Part shown: piece after piece, positions 53,704 through 62,774 of the stretch
Position numbering within the stretch: the stretch's first letter is position 1
Layout: every line of letters starts with the position of its first letter
Origin: DYJK01 sp040755055
GTDB taxonomy: Bacteria > Bacteroidota > Ignavibacteria > Ignavibacteriales > Melioribacteraceae
NCBI GenBank assembly: GCA_040755055.1
Contig: JBFMBS010000022.1
Span: 8,795 to 72,794 of the forward strand
Reading direction: 5' to 3'
Length of the DNA: 64,000 bases
The notes under the pieces: model-generated
Told to the model about the DNA's origin: nothing
What the model saw: only the letters and a program-made list of their open reading frames with translations
Database searches by the model: none
Program-made: the position numbers and the translations under genes

Positions 53704-54465
53704 TTAGAGAGGAAATCCGACATTTAATTGAACAGTTGCAGAGAAACCACCTTTGTTAACTGCTTTATTACTTGATGTAGATATTGGAATTACAACATCA
53801 TCCTTTGAAAATTTTTCGATATCAATAAAACTAAATCCGGCTGTTGCTTCCACACTTATATAATCGGGTACAAGATGGAGAATTAAACCTGAGCCGACAA
53901 AGTAACCAACTTTTACTTTATCAAGGTTGTATTTGGTTTCGCTTGTCTGAGCGCCATCCGTATTAAGATATTCTTCTGTTAATTCTGCATTATAAAATGT
54001 TACGTTCCCTTCAACAATTTTCCAATCAACAATTGAAAAAAGAGGAACGCCAAAATCCAAACCGACTCCCCAATGATTCATTGCTAATTCAAACTTCTGA
54101 TTTCCTTCTTCGGGGTTTACATTTGTTCTTTCGTAAGATTCTTTTAGGAATTGATAATATCCTTTAGCCGTTATAAACAGAACATCAAATTTTGCGCGGA
54201 AAATATTTGCGCCAATCCGGTAACCGGTGCCCCGTTTAAAATCAATCCGGGTATTATAATTTGAAAACAGAATCGACGAGTTGATATATTCATTTAATCC
54301 AGGTGTATCATAATATTGGTGGGTGATGCCGGCATAGAATCCGCTTAAGCCCAAACAACCAAAACCGAATGTTTGTCCTTTAGATGAAGAAAAGGCAACG
54401 AGTATTAGAATAAAAAATATTTTAGTCAATAGCTTCAAATTACACACACACTTAGCGAGTTTCAA
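53704..54465 (-). CDS. Predicted outer-membrane beta-barrel protein, family not recognised
   Basis: A 253-residue protein with a signal peptide (IFFILILVAFSSSKGQ). The rest alternates hydrophobic and polar residues with many aromatic and Gly positions (FGCLGLSGFYAGITHQYY, VGYFVGSGLILHLVP, GFSATVQLNVGFPL), consistent with an 8- to 10-stranded barrel of the porin-family type. No catalytic motif is seen. It lies 14 bp after the MFS side of the cluster's gap and just upstream of the aminopeptidase gene on the same strand. Confidence 0.65.
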   Translation of the reverse strand: MKLAKCVCNLKLLTKIFFILILVAFSSSKGQTFGFGCLGLSGFYAGITHQYYDTPGLNEYINSSILFSNYNTRIDFKRGTGYRIGANIFRAKFDVLFITAKGYYQFLKESYERTNVNPEEGNQKFELAMNHWGVGLDFGVPLFSIVDWKIVEGNVTFYNAELTEEYLNTDGAQTSETKYNLDKVKVGYFVGSGLILHLVPDYISVEATAGFSFIDIEKFSKDDVVIPISTSSNKAVNKGGFSATVQLNVGFPL

Positions 54466-54506
54466 AAATATCTACAAATAAATTACAAAAAATTTCTGCT
54501 AAGTTC

Positions 54507-55769
54507 TTATTTGGATTTTTTTATACCTAATTCCAATCCATGACCATCAGCACTTGTTTCACTTCTTCTTAAAAGGAATGCGAATGTCAATCCGAAAAAT
54601 CCCAGTGTGGAAAAGATCCACATTCCCATTGTGTAGCCGCCACTGAAATCATTCGCCCAGCCGATCAAAAAGTTAAATCCGGCAAGGCCGATATTTTGAA
54701 TCATCGTCATCAACCCATAAGCAGTGCCCAGCTTTGCTTCATCAACAATTATAGCAACCGATGGCCACATGATTGCCGGTATTAATGAAAATGCTAATCC
54801 CATCATAGCCATTGGAATATAGAGATTAATCTTAGTGTAAGCCATCATCAAATAAACCGGTATCAGGATCAATGAACCAAACATCATTAGGAGAGAACGC
54901 TTACCAACATAATCCGCCAATAACCCGAATAAAGGCGTAAGTATCATTGCAGAAAGTGTAAGCATGCTTGAAAGGAATCCGCCCATCTCGCGAGTTGTAC
55001 CATGTACATCCATAAAAAATTTAACTGCAAATGTTTGGAACGGGAAAATTCCCGAATAAAATGTTACACAAAGCAGCACAACAAACCAATATGATTTTGA
55101 AAAACTAAATACTTCTTTAAATTTTATTTCATCTTGTTTTGGGACCGGGCGTAATGAATAATTTTTCTCTGCATATCTATCCATTCCCCAATAAAGAATT
55201 ATCATTGCAATTGCTATTACACCGGCGCCAACGGCAAATAATAAAGGATATTGATAATCATTATAAAAAGCTTTTGCCCATGTTGGTGAGTTTAATGCTG
55301 CAAAAGAACCGAGCCGCGCCAACGTTAAATTCAACCCAAAAGCAAATGATAGCTGTTTCCCTTTGAACCATCTTCCGAGCACGGTTGTAATTGCAACAAT
55401 CATAGATTCGGCGCCGAGTCCAAATACCAGCCTACCAAGAGCCATCATTGTTATATCGCTGAATGATGCCGTGATAGATGCGCCGATTAAACATAAAAGT
55501 GTAAAGATAAATGTAGAAATACGCGTACCGATTTTATCAATTACAATTCCGCCAATAAGAACCATAATAATGTTCGGTACACTGTATATCCCTTGAAGCA
55601 AACCGATGTTTGCATCTGTAAATTTTAGTTGTTTAACAAGCAAATCGGCCAATGGGCTGATGCTGTCGTAAATATAATAGTTGCCGAACATTGCAAGACT
55701 AATAACAACTAATATCGCCCACCGGAAAAATACCGACGGTTCAGGTTTGGTTTTTATTTGTTCTGCCAT
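54507..55769 (-). CDS. Major facilitator superfamily transporter
   Basis: A 420-residue inner-membrane carrier with about 12 helices in two halves. The loop 2-3 signature GGIVIDKIGTRIS and the corresponding second-half loop GLLADYVGKRSL identify the MFS. A cytoplasmic central loop with KQDEIKFKEVF separates the halves. The ANIGLLQGIYSVPNIIM segment is typical of the oxalate/glucarate-type and NNP-type anion and sugar carriers, but the substrate cannot be read. It is followed by a dispersed palindrome and pepD upstream. Confidence 0.87.
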   Translation of the reverse strand: MAEQIKTKPEPSVFFRWAILVVISLAMFGNYYIYDSISPLADLLVKQLKFTDANIGLLQGIYSVPNIIMVLIGGIVIDKIGTRISTFIFTLLCLIGASITASFSDITMMALGRLVFGLGAESMIVAITTVLGRWFKGKQLSFAFGLNLTLARLGSFAALNSPTWAKAFYNDYQYPLLFAVGAGVIAIAMIILYWGMDRYAEKNYSLRPVPKQDEIKFKEVFSFSKSYWFVVLLCVTFYSGIFPFQTFAVKFFMDVHGTTREMGGFLSSMLTLSAMILTPLFGLLADYVGKRSLLMMFGSLILIPVYLMMAYTKINLYIPMAMMGLAFSLIPAIMWPSVAIIVDEAKLGTAYGLMTMIQNIGLAGFNFLIGWANDFSGGYTMGMWIFSTLGFFGLTFAFLLRRSETSADGHGLELGIKKSK

Positions 55770-55782
55770 TGAACTTTGATAT

Positions 55783-55836
55783 GACCTCCCCCTTTAATTC
55801 CCCCTCCTAGGTTAGGAGGGGGGTATGGGGGTGGTC
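55783..55836. repeat. Nested palindromic element between pepD and the MFS gene
   Basis: The inner hairpin is CCCCCTCCTA-GGT-TAGGAGGGGG (55800-55822), perfect. The outer arms GACCTCCCCC (55783-55792) and GGGGGTGGTC (55827-55836) pair except for one T-T mismatch. The high GC of the element contrasts with its surroundings. It lies directly after the pepD stop and may also terminate transcription, though no T-run follows it. Confidence 0.75.
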
Positions 55837-55840
55837 GCCT

Positions 55841-57304
55841 TTAATTTTTGGAAGGAATGTTTTTTAGTGCTTCAACAAGATTATTCCAGAATTTTTCTAC
55901 GGTACTGATTTGCACTTTTTCATCAGGTGAGTGAGCACCCATAATAGTTGGACCAAACGAGATCATATCCATATCGGGATAACGTTCTTTAATTATTCCG
56001 CATTCCAACCCGGCGTGAATAGCTTTAACTTCCGGTTCTTTACCGTATTTTTTTTCGAATACTTTCTTCATAACACCAAGAACGGGTGAATGAATGTCCG
56101 GTTTCCATCCGGGATAACCATCGCCTTGCTTTACTTCTGCATTGGCTAATCTAAAAAGTGATGCTATTGAATTTGATATGTCATGTTTTTCTGATTCAAC
56201 AGAACTGCGCTGACTTAAAATTACATCTACCGATTTTCCTTTTGTTGTTACAACCGCAAGATTTGTAGATGTTTCTACGAGACCTTCAATATCGGCACTC
56301 ATTTTAATCACACCGTTTGGAACAGAGTAAAGTGAATCGATTAATTTTTGAGCAGTGGTTTTATCCATTACTTTGGATTTTGATTTCACCTCACTTGCAG
56401 AGACATTCAAACCGGGTTCGACACTCGCAAGTTCTGCTTTAGCAATTGCATTATAATCTTCAACGTATTTTTGAACATCTGCTAAAACTTTTTTAGCTAC
56501 ACGGATAACAGCAAAAGTTTCGCGCGGAATTGCATTATGTTTGCTGCCGCCGTTAATTGAAACAAGATTAATTCCGAATTTGTAATTCAATTCATGCAGC
56601 AAACGCACCATCAATTTGATTGCATTGCCTTTACCGGCTATGATGTCAAGACCGCTATGCCCTCCTTTAAGCCCCAGCACTTTCAATTCAAGCGGAATTG
56701 TATTAGCCGGTGCATCTTTAAGGTTGGATTTAAATTTCACAAATGTATTCTGTCCGCCGGCACAACCGATGTAAAGAGCGCCATCTTCTTCGGAATCGAG
56801 ATTCATTAATATATCTGCGTGAACAAAACCGGACTGCAACGCTTGCGCACCGTTCAAACCGGTCTCCTCATCAAGTGTGAATAATGCTTCAATTGGTCCG
56901 TGTTCAATATCCTTAGATTCAAGAACAGCAAGAGAAGCTGCTACACCAATACCATTATCACTGCCGAGTGTTGTACCGGATGCTTTAACCCAATCACCAT
57001 CAACATAAATCTTAAGAGGATCTTTTTCAAAATCGTGTGCTACATCAGCATTTTTCTCGGCAACCATATCAAGGTGTCCTTGCATAACAACAGCTTTCAA
57101 ACCTTCTTTACCCGGTGTTGCCGGTTTGCGTATTACAACATTTCCGAAACTATCTTTTGCAAAATCCAGGTTGTTCTTCTTTGCAAAATCGAGAACATAT
57201 TTTGCAGCTAGTTCTTCTTTGCGCGATGGCCGTGGTATTTGAGTTAATGCTTCAAAGTGCTTCCATAGTAAACCGGGATTTAAATTTCCTAATATCTCTC
57301 CCAT
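55841..57304 (-). CDS. pepD: Aminoacyl-histidine dipeptidase (PepD, M20 family)
   Basis: A 487-residue dinuclear zinc peptidase that splits Xaa-His and other dipeptides in the cytoplasm. Metal and catalytic motifs are VMQGHLDMVAEK, GTTLGSDNGIGVAASLA, TLDEETGLNGA (catalytic Glu and ligand), MNLDSEEDG, and IHAGLECGII near the end with IMGAHSPDEKVQI. The lid domain (about 210-400) contains GLKGGHSGLDI and SINGGSKHNAIPRE. Length is normal for PepD. Together with the OPT transporter and PqqD-like gene upstream it suggests a peptide uptake and breakdown module. Confidence 0.93.
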   Translation of the reverse strand: MGEILGNLNPGLLWKHFEALTQIPRPSRKEELAAKYVLDFAKKNNLDFAKDSFGNVVIRKPATPGKEGLKAVVMQGHLDMVAEKNADVAHDFEKDPLKIYVDGDWVKASGTTLGSDNGIGVAASLAVLESKDIEHGPIEALFTLDEETGLNGAQALQSGFVHADILMNLDSEEDGALYIGCAGGQNTFVKFKSNLKDAPANTIPLELKVLGLKGGHSGLDIIAGKGNAIKLMVRLLHELNYKFGINLVSINGGSKHNAIPRETFAVIRVAKKVLADVQKYVEDYNAIAKAELASVEPGLNVSASEVKSKSKVMDKTTAQKLIDSLYSVPNGVIKMSADIEGLVETSTNLAVVTTKGKSVDVILSQRSSVESEKHDISNSIASLFRLANAEVKQGDGYPGWKPDIHSPVLGVMKKVFEKKYGKEPEVKAIHAGLECGIIKERYPDMDMISFGPTIMGAHSPDEKVQISTVEKFWNNLVEALKNIPSKN

Positions 57305-57318
57305 CGAAAATCTCCCTT

Positions 57319-57690
57319 CTAATTTATTTCTGTGAATGAAATTAATTTTTGTTCGTATAAACCGGTTAAAAATTTTGTTAGTCTCTCATTTACCGGTTGA
57401 ATCTTATCCCCAAATTTTTCCGTTAATGAGGAGGCAATTTTACCGACGTTTTTTTTACCGTCGAACATCAGCCAGGCAGATGAGCCAAGTTCATCAAGTT
57501 TTAATTTTATAACCGGTGATTTCATTTTTGGAACAAGGTATTTAACAAGGAACGGATTTTTAAATTTTGGAATTAAAATCGTTACAAGATTTTCTTCGTT
57601 TAATTCTTCTTTGTGCAGACGTATCGGGTGGAGTTCAAGGTAATTAGCTTTCTTTAAAATTTTTCTTCTTTCCAAAAAACTGCGAGGCAT
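57319..57690 (-). CDS. PqqD-like protein (RiPP recognition element fold)
   Basis: A 123-residue protein whose C-terminal 75 residues follow the PqqD pattern: IKLKLDELGSSAWLMFDGKKNVGKIASSLTEKFG is covered in pieces as LDELGSSAWLMFDG, KIASSLTEKFG and LTKFLTGLYEQKLI. PqqD domains bind leader peptides for radical SAM maturases. The N-terminal 45 residues are basic and not recognised. No radical SAM gene or precursor peptide is seen nearby; neighbours are pepD (14 bp downstream) and an OPT peptide transporter upstream. Stand-alone PqqD-like genes of unknown role are common in this phylum. Confidence 0.72.
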   Translation of the reverse strand: MPRSFLERRKILKKANYLELHPIRLHKEELNEENLVTILIPKFKNPFLVKYLVPKMKSPVIKLKLDELGSSAWLMFDGKKNVGKIASSLTEKFGDKIQPVNERLTKFLTGLYEQKLISFTEIN

Positions 57691-57773
57691 ATGTTTCCTT
57701 TAATTTTGCTTTCTAAAACATTTCTTAGTTGACAATAAGACTCCTACGAAAAGCATATTAAAAAGATTCATTC

Positions 57774-57828
57774 AAAAACTGCCACCGCAACCCGCTCCGA
57801 CTCGCGAAACGAGGCAAGGTGGTGGCAG
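57774..57828 (-). terminator. Terminator-like inverted repeat after the OPT transporter gene
   Basis: Arms CTGCCACC and GGTGGCAG (57779-57786 and 57821-57828) enclose a 34-nt GC-rich loop with a small inner CTCG/CGAG hairpin. On the minus strand the stem is followed by TTTTT. It lies 60 bp after the OPT stop. Its GC-rich content suggests that it is also a dispersed repeat. Confidence 0.65.
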
Positions 57829-57887
57829 CTAAATTATAATCATTGAGATTCTTAGCCCGCTTATCGGCGGATCCAGAATTTAAAAAA

Positions 57888-59852
57888 CTACATCGAAACT
57901 TGCGGCGGTGCCGGGTCATCCGGTTTACCGGCATTTTTCAACGGCACAACAACCAAGTAATAAGCTAAGCCGATCACAACCAAAATACTTACTATGAATG
58001 AAGGATCGTCAAAGAATGAGAAGATTTCATTCGGACGTTTTTCAGCAAAGAACATGATTGTTGCAAACAGCAATCCGACCAGCGCTTCGCCGGCAATCAA
58101 TCCAGCAGCAAGCAATATTCCATTATTCTCTACTCTCGATTTCTGAGCGTCATTGAATTTTCTTTTCTCATTAAACCTTTCGACTATTCCTTTAATTAAA
58201 CCGCCAACAAAGATTGCAAACGTAGTTCCCAACGGCAGATACATACCAACGCTAACAAGCATAGGACTCTTAACATTCATTAATATAAATCCAACACCCA
58301 TCAGCATACCAACAAGAATTAAAATCCATTCCATTTCACCGGCAACAATACCTTTGGAAAGAATTGCCATAAGGCTGGCTTGCGGAGCCGCGAGTGCATC
58401 ACCGCCAAAACCAGTACCGCCGGCTTTGATATCACCTTCGTGCAATACCATCAAAGGATAAAACATTACTAATGAAGAAAGTGCAATTCCAAAAAGGTCT
58501 CCAATTTGCATTTTCCACGGTGTACCGCCAAGGAAATGCCCGGCTTTCAAATCTTGCAACATTTCACCGGCAACAGCAGCAGAAACGCATACAACTGCTG
58601 CAACACCAAGAACAGCTGCAACACCGGTGTTTCCGCTCATGCCTAATGCGACCATTAACAACGCGGCAACAACAAGTGTAGAAAGTGTTAATCCGCTTAT
58701 CGGGTTATTCGATGAACCGATAATGCCAACAAGGTAACCTGAAACTGCGGCGAAGAAAAATCCCGCTATTATCATCACAACCGTTGCAACAAGTGCAGCA
58801 AAAACATCTTGTGCGAAAAAGTTATAGATGAAAAATGTTGCGATACCCGTTAACCCGATTCCGATTAATACCCACTTGAATGGAATATCTTTTTCAATTC
58901 TCTCAACATGAGCTGTTTCACCTTTAGCAGCTTTCTTTACATCACCAATAGAACGTGAAATTCCGGCGATCAGATTTTTTCTCATTCTCCATAATGTAAA
59001 ACTTGCACCAACAAGCATTCCGCCTATAGCTATCGGGCGTACATAATCTCTCCACACTTGTGTTATTGTAAATATCCAGTCCTGACCTTCAATTGGTGTG
59101 TCTCCATATTTAAAGTATGCTATCATCGGAGCGAGTAGTCCCCATGCAATAACACCACCACTAAAGTTTAATGCGGCGAGCCGCGGACCAATTATGTATC
59201 CAACACCCATGTATGCCGGACTGATATCCGGCGAGCGGAATAATATATTTCCTTTTGAAAGTTTAAGTAAACTAACACCATTAGCAGCGAATAATTGAAA
59301 CTGTTTTAGAATTTCTACAATTGCACCAATGCCCATAGCGGTAAATAAAAATTTTGATCCGGTGCCGCCGTGTCTTCCGGCTTTATGAATTTCTGCCGCG
59401 GCAACTGATTCCGGGAATGGCAAATCAACATCCTCTACCATCACTCTGCGAAGCATTGCAACAAACATAATTCCCAAAACACCACCGGCAGCCATGATTG
59501 CAGCTGAGATCAAATAATTTCCGGTTGAAAAGAATGGAACCCAAATTCCGGCAATAAAAAATGCCGGTAACGTAAATGTTGCACCGGCAGCAATCGATTC
59601 TCCAATGGAACCGACAGTACGTGCAAAATTTTCTTCGAGTATAGTACCTTTGAATAATCTAATTAATGCCATTCCAATTACTGCTGCCGGGTAAGTTGCA
59701 GCTATTGTCATTCCGGCTTTTAAACCTAAATAAGCGTTTGCAGCACCCAATATAACCGACATGACTAATCCAATGATCAATGCGCGTATTGTGAATTCTG
59801 CCATGTTGGTTTCGGATGAGACAAAGGGGACAAACTTTTTTTGTTCCGCCAT
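57888..59852 (-). CDS. OPT-family oligopeptide transporter
   Basis: A 654-residue inner-membrane protein with about 15 or more hydrophobic helices. The start FTIRALIIGLVMSVILGAANAYLGLKAG carries the NAYxGLKxG signature of the family; GSNNPISGLTLSTLV is the conserved SNP/S-type motif, and DLKAGHFLGGTPWKMQIGDL also matches. It imports small peptides or peptide-bound metals using proton motive force. The downstream pepD fits peptide import. The promoter would be in the 59853-60030 interval. Confidence 0.9.
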   Translation of the reverse strand: MAEQKKFVPFVSSETNMAEFTIRALIIGLVMSVILGAANAYLGLKAGMTIAATYPAAVIGMALIRLFKGTILEENFARTVGSIGESIAAGATFTLPAFFIAGIWVPFFSTGNYLISAAIMAAGGVLGIMFVAMLRRVMVEDVDLPFPESVAAAEIHKAGRHGGTGSKFLFTAMGIGAIVEILKQFQLFAANGVSLLKLSKGNILFRSPDISPAYMGVGYIIGPRLAALNFSGGVIAWGLLAPMIAYFKYGDTPIEGQDWIFTITQVWRDYVRPIAIGGMLVGASFTLWRMRKNLIAGISRSIGDVKKAAKGETAHVERIEKDIPFKWVLIGIGLTGIATFFIYNFFAQDVFAALVATVVMIIAGFFFAAVSGYLVGIIGSSNNPISGLTLSTLVVAALLMVALGMSGNTGVAAVLGVAAVVCVSAAVAGEMLQDLKAGHFLGGTPWKMQIGDLFGIALSSLVMFYPLMVLHEGDIKAGGTGFGGDALAAPQASLMAILSKGIVAGEMEWILILVGMLMGVGFILMNVKSPMLVSVGMYLPLGTTFAIFVGGLIKGIVERFNEKRKFNDAQKSRVENNGILLAAGLIAGEALVGLLFATIMFFAEKRPNEIFSFFDDPSFIVSILVVIGLAYYLVVVPLKNAGKPDDPAPPQVSM

Positions 59853-60030
59853 AAGTTCTCCTGAAATTGGTGAGATAGTTATGTTGTTTCGAAAAACTGA
59901 ACAAATATTATATAAAATGTGCGCCTAATATAAAGATGTAATAGGAGCAGAGCAACACCTTTTTTAAGTACGAGATACTAAGTTCTAGGCACGAAATTAG
60001 AAATTCGAATTATGTTACACATTTGTTATC

Positions 60031-60417
60031 TTGATAAAAAAATTTGAGGAAGTTGTACAAGATTTAAAAACAAGAACAAAAAAGTTTGCACTTAATGTTA
60101 TCAAATTCGTTTTGAGCCTTCCTAAAAATTCAGTTTGCAATACACTTGGCAATTAGTTATTGAGAGCCGGTACATCTATTAGAGCTAACTACAGAGCTGC
60201 ATCAAGGGCTAAATCCAAAGCTGATTTCAATTACAAAATAAAGATTGTAGAAGAAGAATCTGATGAATCAATTTATTGGTTGGAATTGATTACTGAATCA
60301 AGATTAGTTGATTTAAATTTGTTAGTTGATTTAAATTTATCAGCTGATTTAATAAAAGAAGCTAATGAATTAACCGCAATTTTTTCTTCAATTTCTATTA
60401 AGAATAAAAAAAACTAA
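60031..60417 (+). pseudogene. Four-helix-bundle (23S rRNA intervening-sequence type) protein, disrupted by a stop codon
   Basis: The frame reads KKFEEVVQDLKTRTKKFALN, VIKFVLSLPKNSVCNTLGN, then an in-frame TAG at 60154-60156, then LLRAGTSIRANYRAASRAKS and KADFNYKIKIVEEES, YWLELI. Family members have NQLLRxGTSIGANYREA here, so TAG stands where CAG (Gln) is expected: one C-to-T change. Downstream an 18-bp unit is duplicated in tandem (60304-60321 and 60322-60339, Leu-Val-Asp-Leu-Asn-Leu twice). The TTG at 60160 gives only an 85-residue fragment. The start at 60031 is a guess. No clear Shine-Dalgarno precedes it. Free-standing copies of this family occur widely, with unknown role. Confidence 0.78.
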
Positions 60418-60600
60418 TATTGTCTTACAATACATCTATTTTTTCGCATTTTATTTGATAATTCGTACTTCGTTTTTTGTAATTCGTACCTATCGCTATT
60501 GTAATGTTATCAAGCCTCATCTAATAGAATTCGAAATCTATCTTGTAATTCTCAAGTCATTCAATCATATTGCACATGAAAATTTCTAATTGGGAAATTA
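60418..60600. other. Intergenic region with AATTCGTA-type short repeats
   Basis: AATTCGTACTTCG and AATTCGTACC lie at about 60461-60490. Related inverted sequence (ACGAAATTAGAAATTCGAATTA) lies left of the pseudogene at about 59992-60013. Nothing else is recognised; the promoter of the GT-C gene must be here, and a GGGAAATTA stretch precedes its ATG. Confidence 0.45.
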
Positions 60601-62604
60601 ATGTCCAAACAAAAAAAGAAATCTTTTGCCGTTCCGGCACACGAGGCAAAAAAGAAATTTGGTTATACCTCCCTACTAATTGTGGTTATACTCGCCGGAA
60701 TATTTATTTATCTTAGTTACGCACGTCCGCACATTCAGGATGATTCATACATAACGTTCCGTTACGTGAAAAATTTTATCAATGGAGATGGATTAACATT
60801 TAACGCCGGTGAACACGTTGAAGGGTTTTCCAGTCTGCTTTGGGTTTTAATATTATCCTTTACAACGTTACTTGGTTATGAAATTGTTAGCACGGCTCAA
60901 CTGCTCGGAGTTTTATTTGGTGCCTTAGTTGTTATTCTATTATTGCCTTTTTCAAAATTGATTTTTAGAAATATGAACAATGACGACGAAAAAATTAACC
61001 CGGTATTTACAATCATACCGACATCCATGTTAGCGTTTAATGGCGCTTTCCAATACTGGGCAATAAGCGGAATGGAGACTACATTATTTGTCTTATTGAT
61101 CACTGCTGCTTTATATTTTTATTTCTCACAAAAGAATGACAGGCATTTTTTTTTATCATCATTTCTCTTTATGCTCTCATCACTTGCCCGTCCGGAAGCA
61201 AATTTAGTTTTTGCTATCGTACTTATTCATTTGTTTATCAATTCAACAAAAATTAATACCGGCGAAAAGGTTGTCAAAAAAATATTTTCTAAAAAGAACA
61301 TCTTCTTCTCGATAATTTATTTGTTACCGAACCTTGTGTATTTGATTTTCAGGTTAATCTATTACGGCTATCTGCTTCCAAATACTTTTTATGCAAAGAC
61401 GGGTTTATCAATAGAGTACATTGCAACCGGTATTGATTACACTATAGATTTTATGAAGACATACATGCTATGGGGACTAATTTATCTCGCCCCGGTTTAT
61501 TTGATATTTAAGAAAAAGCTAAAAGGTGATTTATTATTACTTTTTATCATCATATTATCCTATACTTCTTATGTTATATTTGTCGGTGGCGATGTTCTGC
61601 CAATATATAGATTTTTTCTGCCGGTTTTACCATTCCTTTTTTTAATTTTTGCTCTTGTTATATATCAAATTTTTAATATTACCGCCCAAAACGGCTCACC
61701 TATTATTAAAATTTATCTGCCGATGTTAATCTTCATTGCAGTCGTATCGTTCAATTATTTTATGCCAAAAGATACAATAGAAAAATTTGCATTCTTTGAA
61801 GATAACTTAGTAGCAAAAATGTCGAGCACCGGCAGATGGCTGCATGATTATCAAAATTATCATAACAAAAAATTAACTGTAGCCGCTTCCACAATTGGTG
61901 CACTTTCCTATTATTCTGATGCAACTGTTGTTGATATGCTCGGGCTGACCGATGAAACTGTTGCTCATAACCCGAAGCCGATAGACCAAATTTCGGAATC
62001 TGCTACCGGGTGGAAAGAAAGAAAATATAATGCAGATTATATTCTTTCGCAAAAACCGGATTTTATCTACTTCTCTACCGGAATTAAACCGAGTGCGTTT
62101 GCCGAAAGAGCTTTGTTCGCTAAAGAAAATTTTATGAATGAATATTATCCTTTTTACTTCGAGGCAATACACGGTTATACTGAAACAATTTATAAAAGGA
62201 ATGATAACCTATCCGGCGAAAATAGCTACATTAGATTTGATGCAAACTCAAAATTTAGCTTAAAGTATATTGATCTTTATGTGCAATCGATCAACTTGAA
62301 AATGAATTCAGATAAATATGATGAGTTGATAAATCTGTGCGAACAAATGATCGAGATTGGTCCGGCAAATTTCAGCGAACCTTATAGAATGCTCGCCACC
62401 ATTTACGCAAACCAGCGTAATGATAGCTTAGCGTTAAGATACATTACCAAACTTTTAGAATTGAACCCTTATGATGTGATAGCACACCAGGCATTATACA
62501 AATATTACATGGCAAACAATAACACGGCAGAGGCAAAAATTCATTACGATGCTATGCTAAAGTTGAATCCTGAATATTTAAGCACAACAATGTATAGACA
62601 ATGA
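60601..62604 (+). CDS. GT-C fold membrane glycosyltransferase with C-terminal TPRs
   Basis: A 667-residue polytopic protein with about nine to eleven hydrophobic helices (residues 25-390). The first loop has the GT-C signature: HIQDDSYITFRYVKNF, NGDGLTFNAGEHVEGFSS, in which the DD pair is at the catalytic position, as in AftB-like and protein/lipid glycosyltransferases that use polyprenyl-phosphate sugars. A soluble domain follows (about 395-545), and residues 570-660 form two or three TPR units (ANFSEPYRMLATIYANQRND, LALRYITKLLELNPYDVIA). The TPR tail may hold a partner. Acceptor unknown. Confidence 0.78.
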   Translation: MSKQKKKSFAVPAHEAKKKFGYTSLLIVVILAGIFIYLSYARPHIQDDSYITFRYVKNFINGDGLTFNAGEHVEGFSSLLWVLILSFTTLLGYEIVSTAQLLGVLFGALVVILLLPFSKLIFRNMNNDDEKINPVFTIIPTSMLAFNGAFQYWAISGMETTLFVLLITAALYFYFSQKNDRHFFLSSFLFMLSSLARPEANLVFAIVLIHLFINSTKINTGEKVVKKIFSKKNIFFSIIYLLPNLVYLIFRLIYYGYLLPNTFYAKTGLSIEYIATGIDYTIDFMKTYMLWGLIYLAPVYLIFKKKLKGDLLLLFIIILSYTSYVIFVGGDVLPIYRFFLPVLPFLFLIFALVIYQIFNITAQNGSPIIKIYLPMLIFIAVVSFNYFMPKDTIEKFAFFEDNLVAKMSSTGRWLHDYQNYHNKKLTVAASTIGALSYYSDATVVDMLGLTDETVAHNPKPIDQISESATGWKERKYNADYILSQKPDFIYFSTGIKPSAFAERALFAKENFMNEYYPFYFEAIHGYTETIYKRNDNLSGENSYIRFDANSKFSLKYIDLYVQSINLKMNSDKYDELINLCEQMIEIGPANFSEPYRMLATIYANQRNDSLALRYITKLLELNPYDVIAHQALYKYYMANNNTAEAKIHYDAMLKLNPEYLSTTMYRQ

Positions 62605-62619
62605 TTCCTTGTTAATTCT

Positions 62620-62774
62620 GAAGGAAACCCCGATGAAATCGGGGTGACTGAAGAATCTCATACTTCATAAATCTAAATTGTCATTCGACAAGAAAAGAAT
62701 GAAGCATCATAAATACTTGAGACACTTCGCGTCTCGACTTTGCAATAGAGTCAAAACGGACGCTTCACCCAGTG
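62620..62774. repeat. Decayed dispersed repeat between convergent genes
   Basis: After the hairpin the sequence continues GTGACTGAAGAATCTC, later TGTCATTCGACAAG, GAATGAAGCATC and GAGAC-N7-GTCTC. These blocks resemble the dispersed GAATGA...GAAGAATCTC-type repeats seen between genes in this bacterial group. No ORF is present. Confidence 0.5.
62628..62644 (+). terminator. Hairpin downstream of the GT-C gene
   Basis: CCCCGAT-GAA-ATCGGGG is a perfect 7-bp stem 24 bp after the stop codon. It lacks a T-run, so it may be part of the dispersed repeat that follows and only weakly terminating. Confidence 0.45.
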
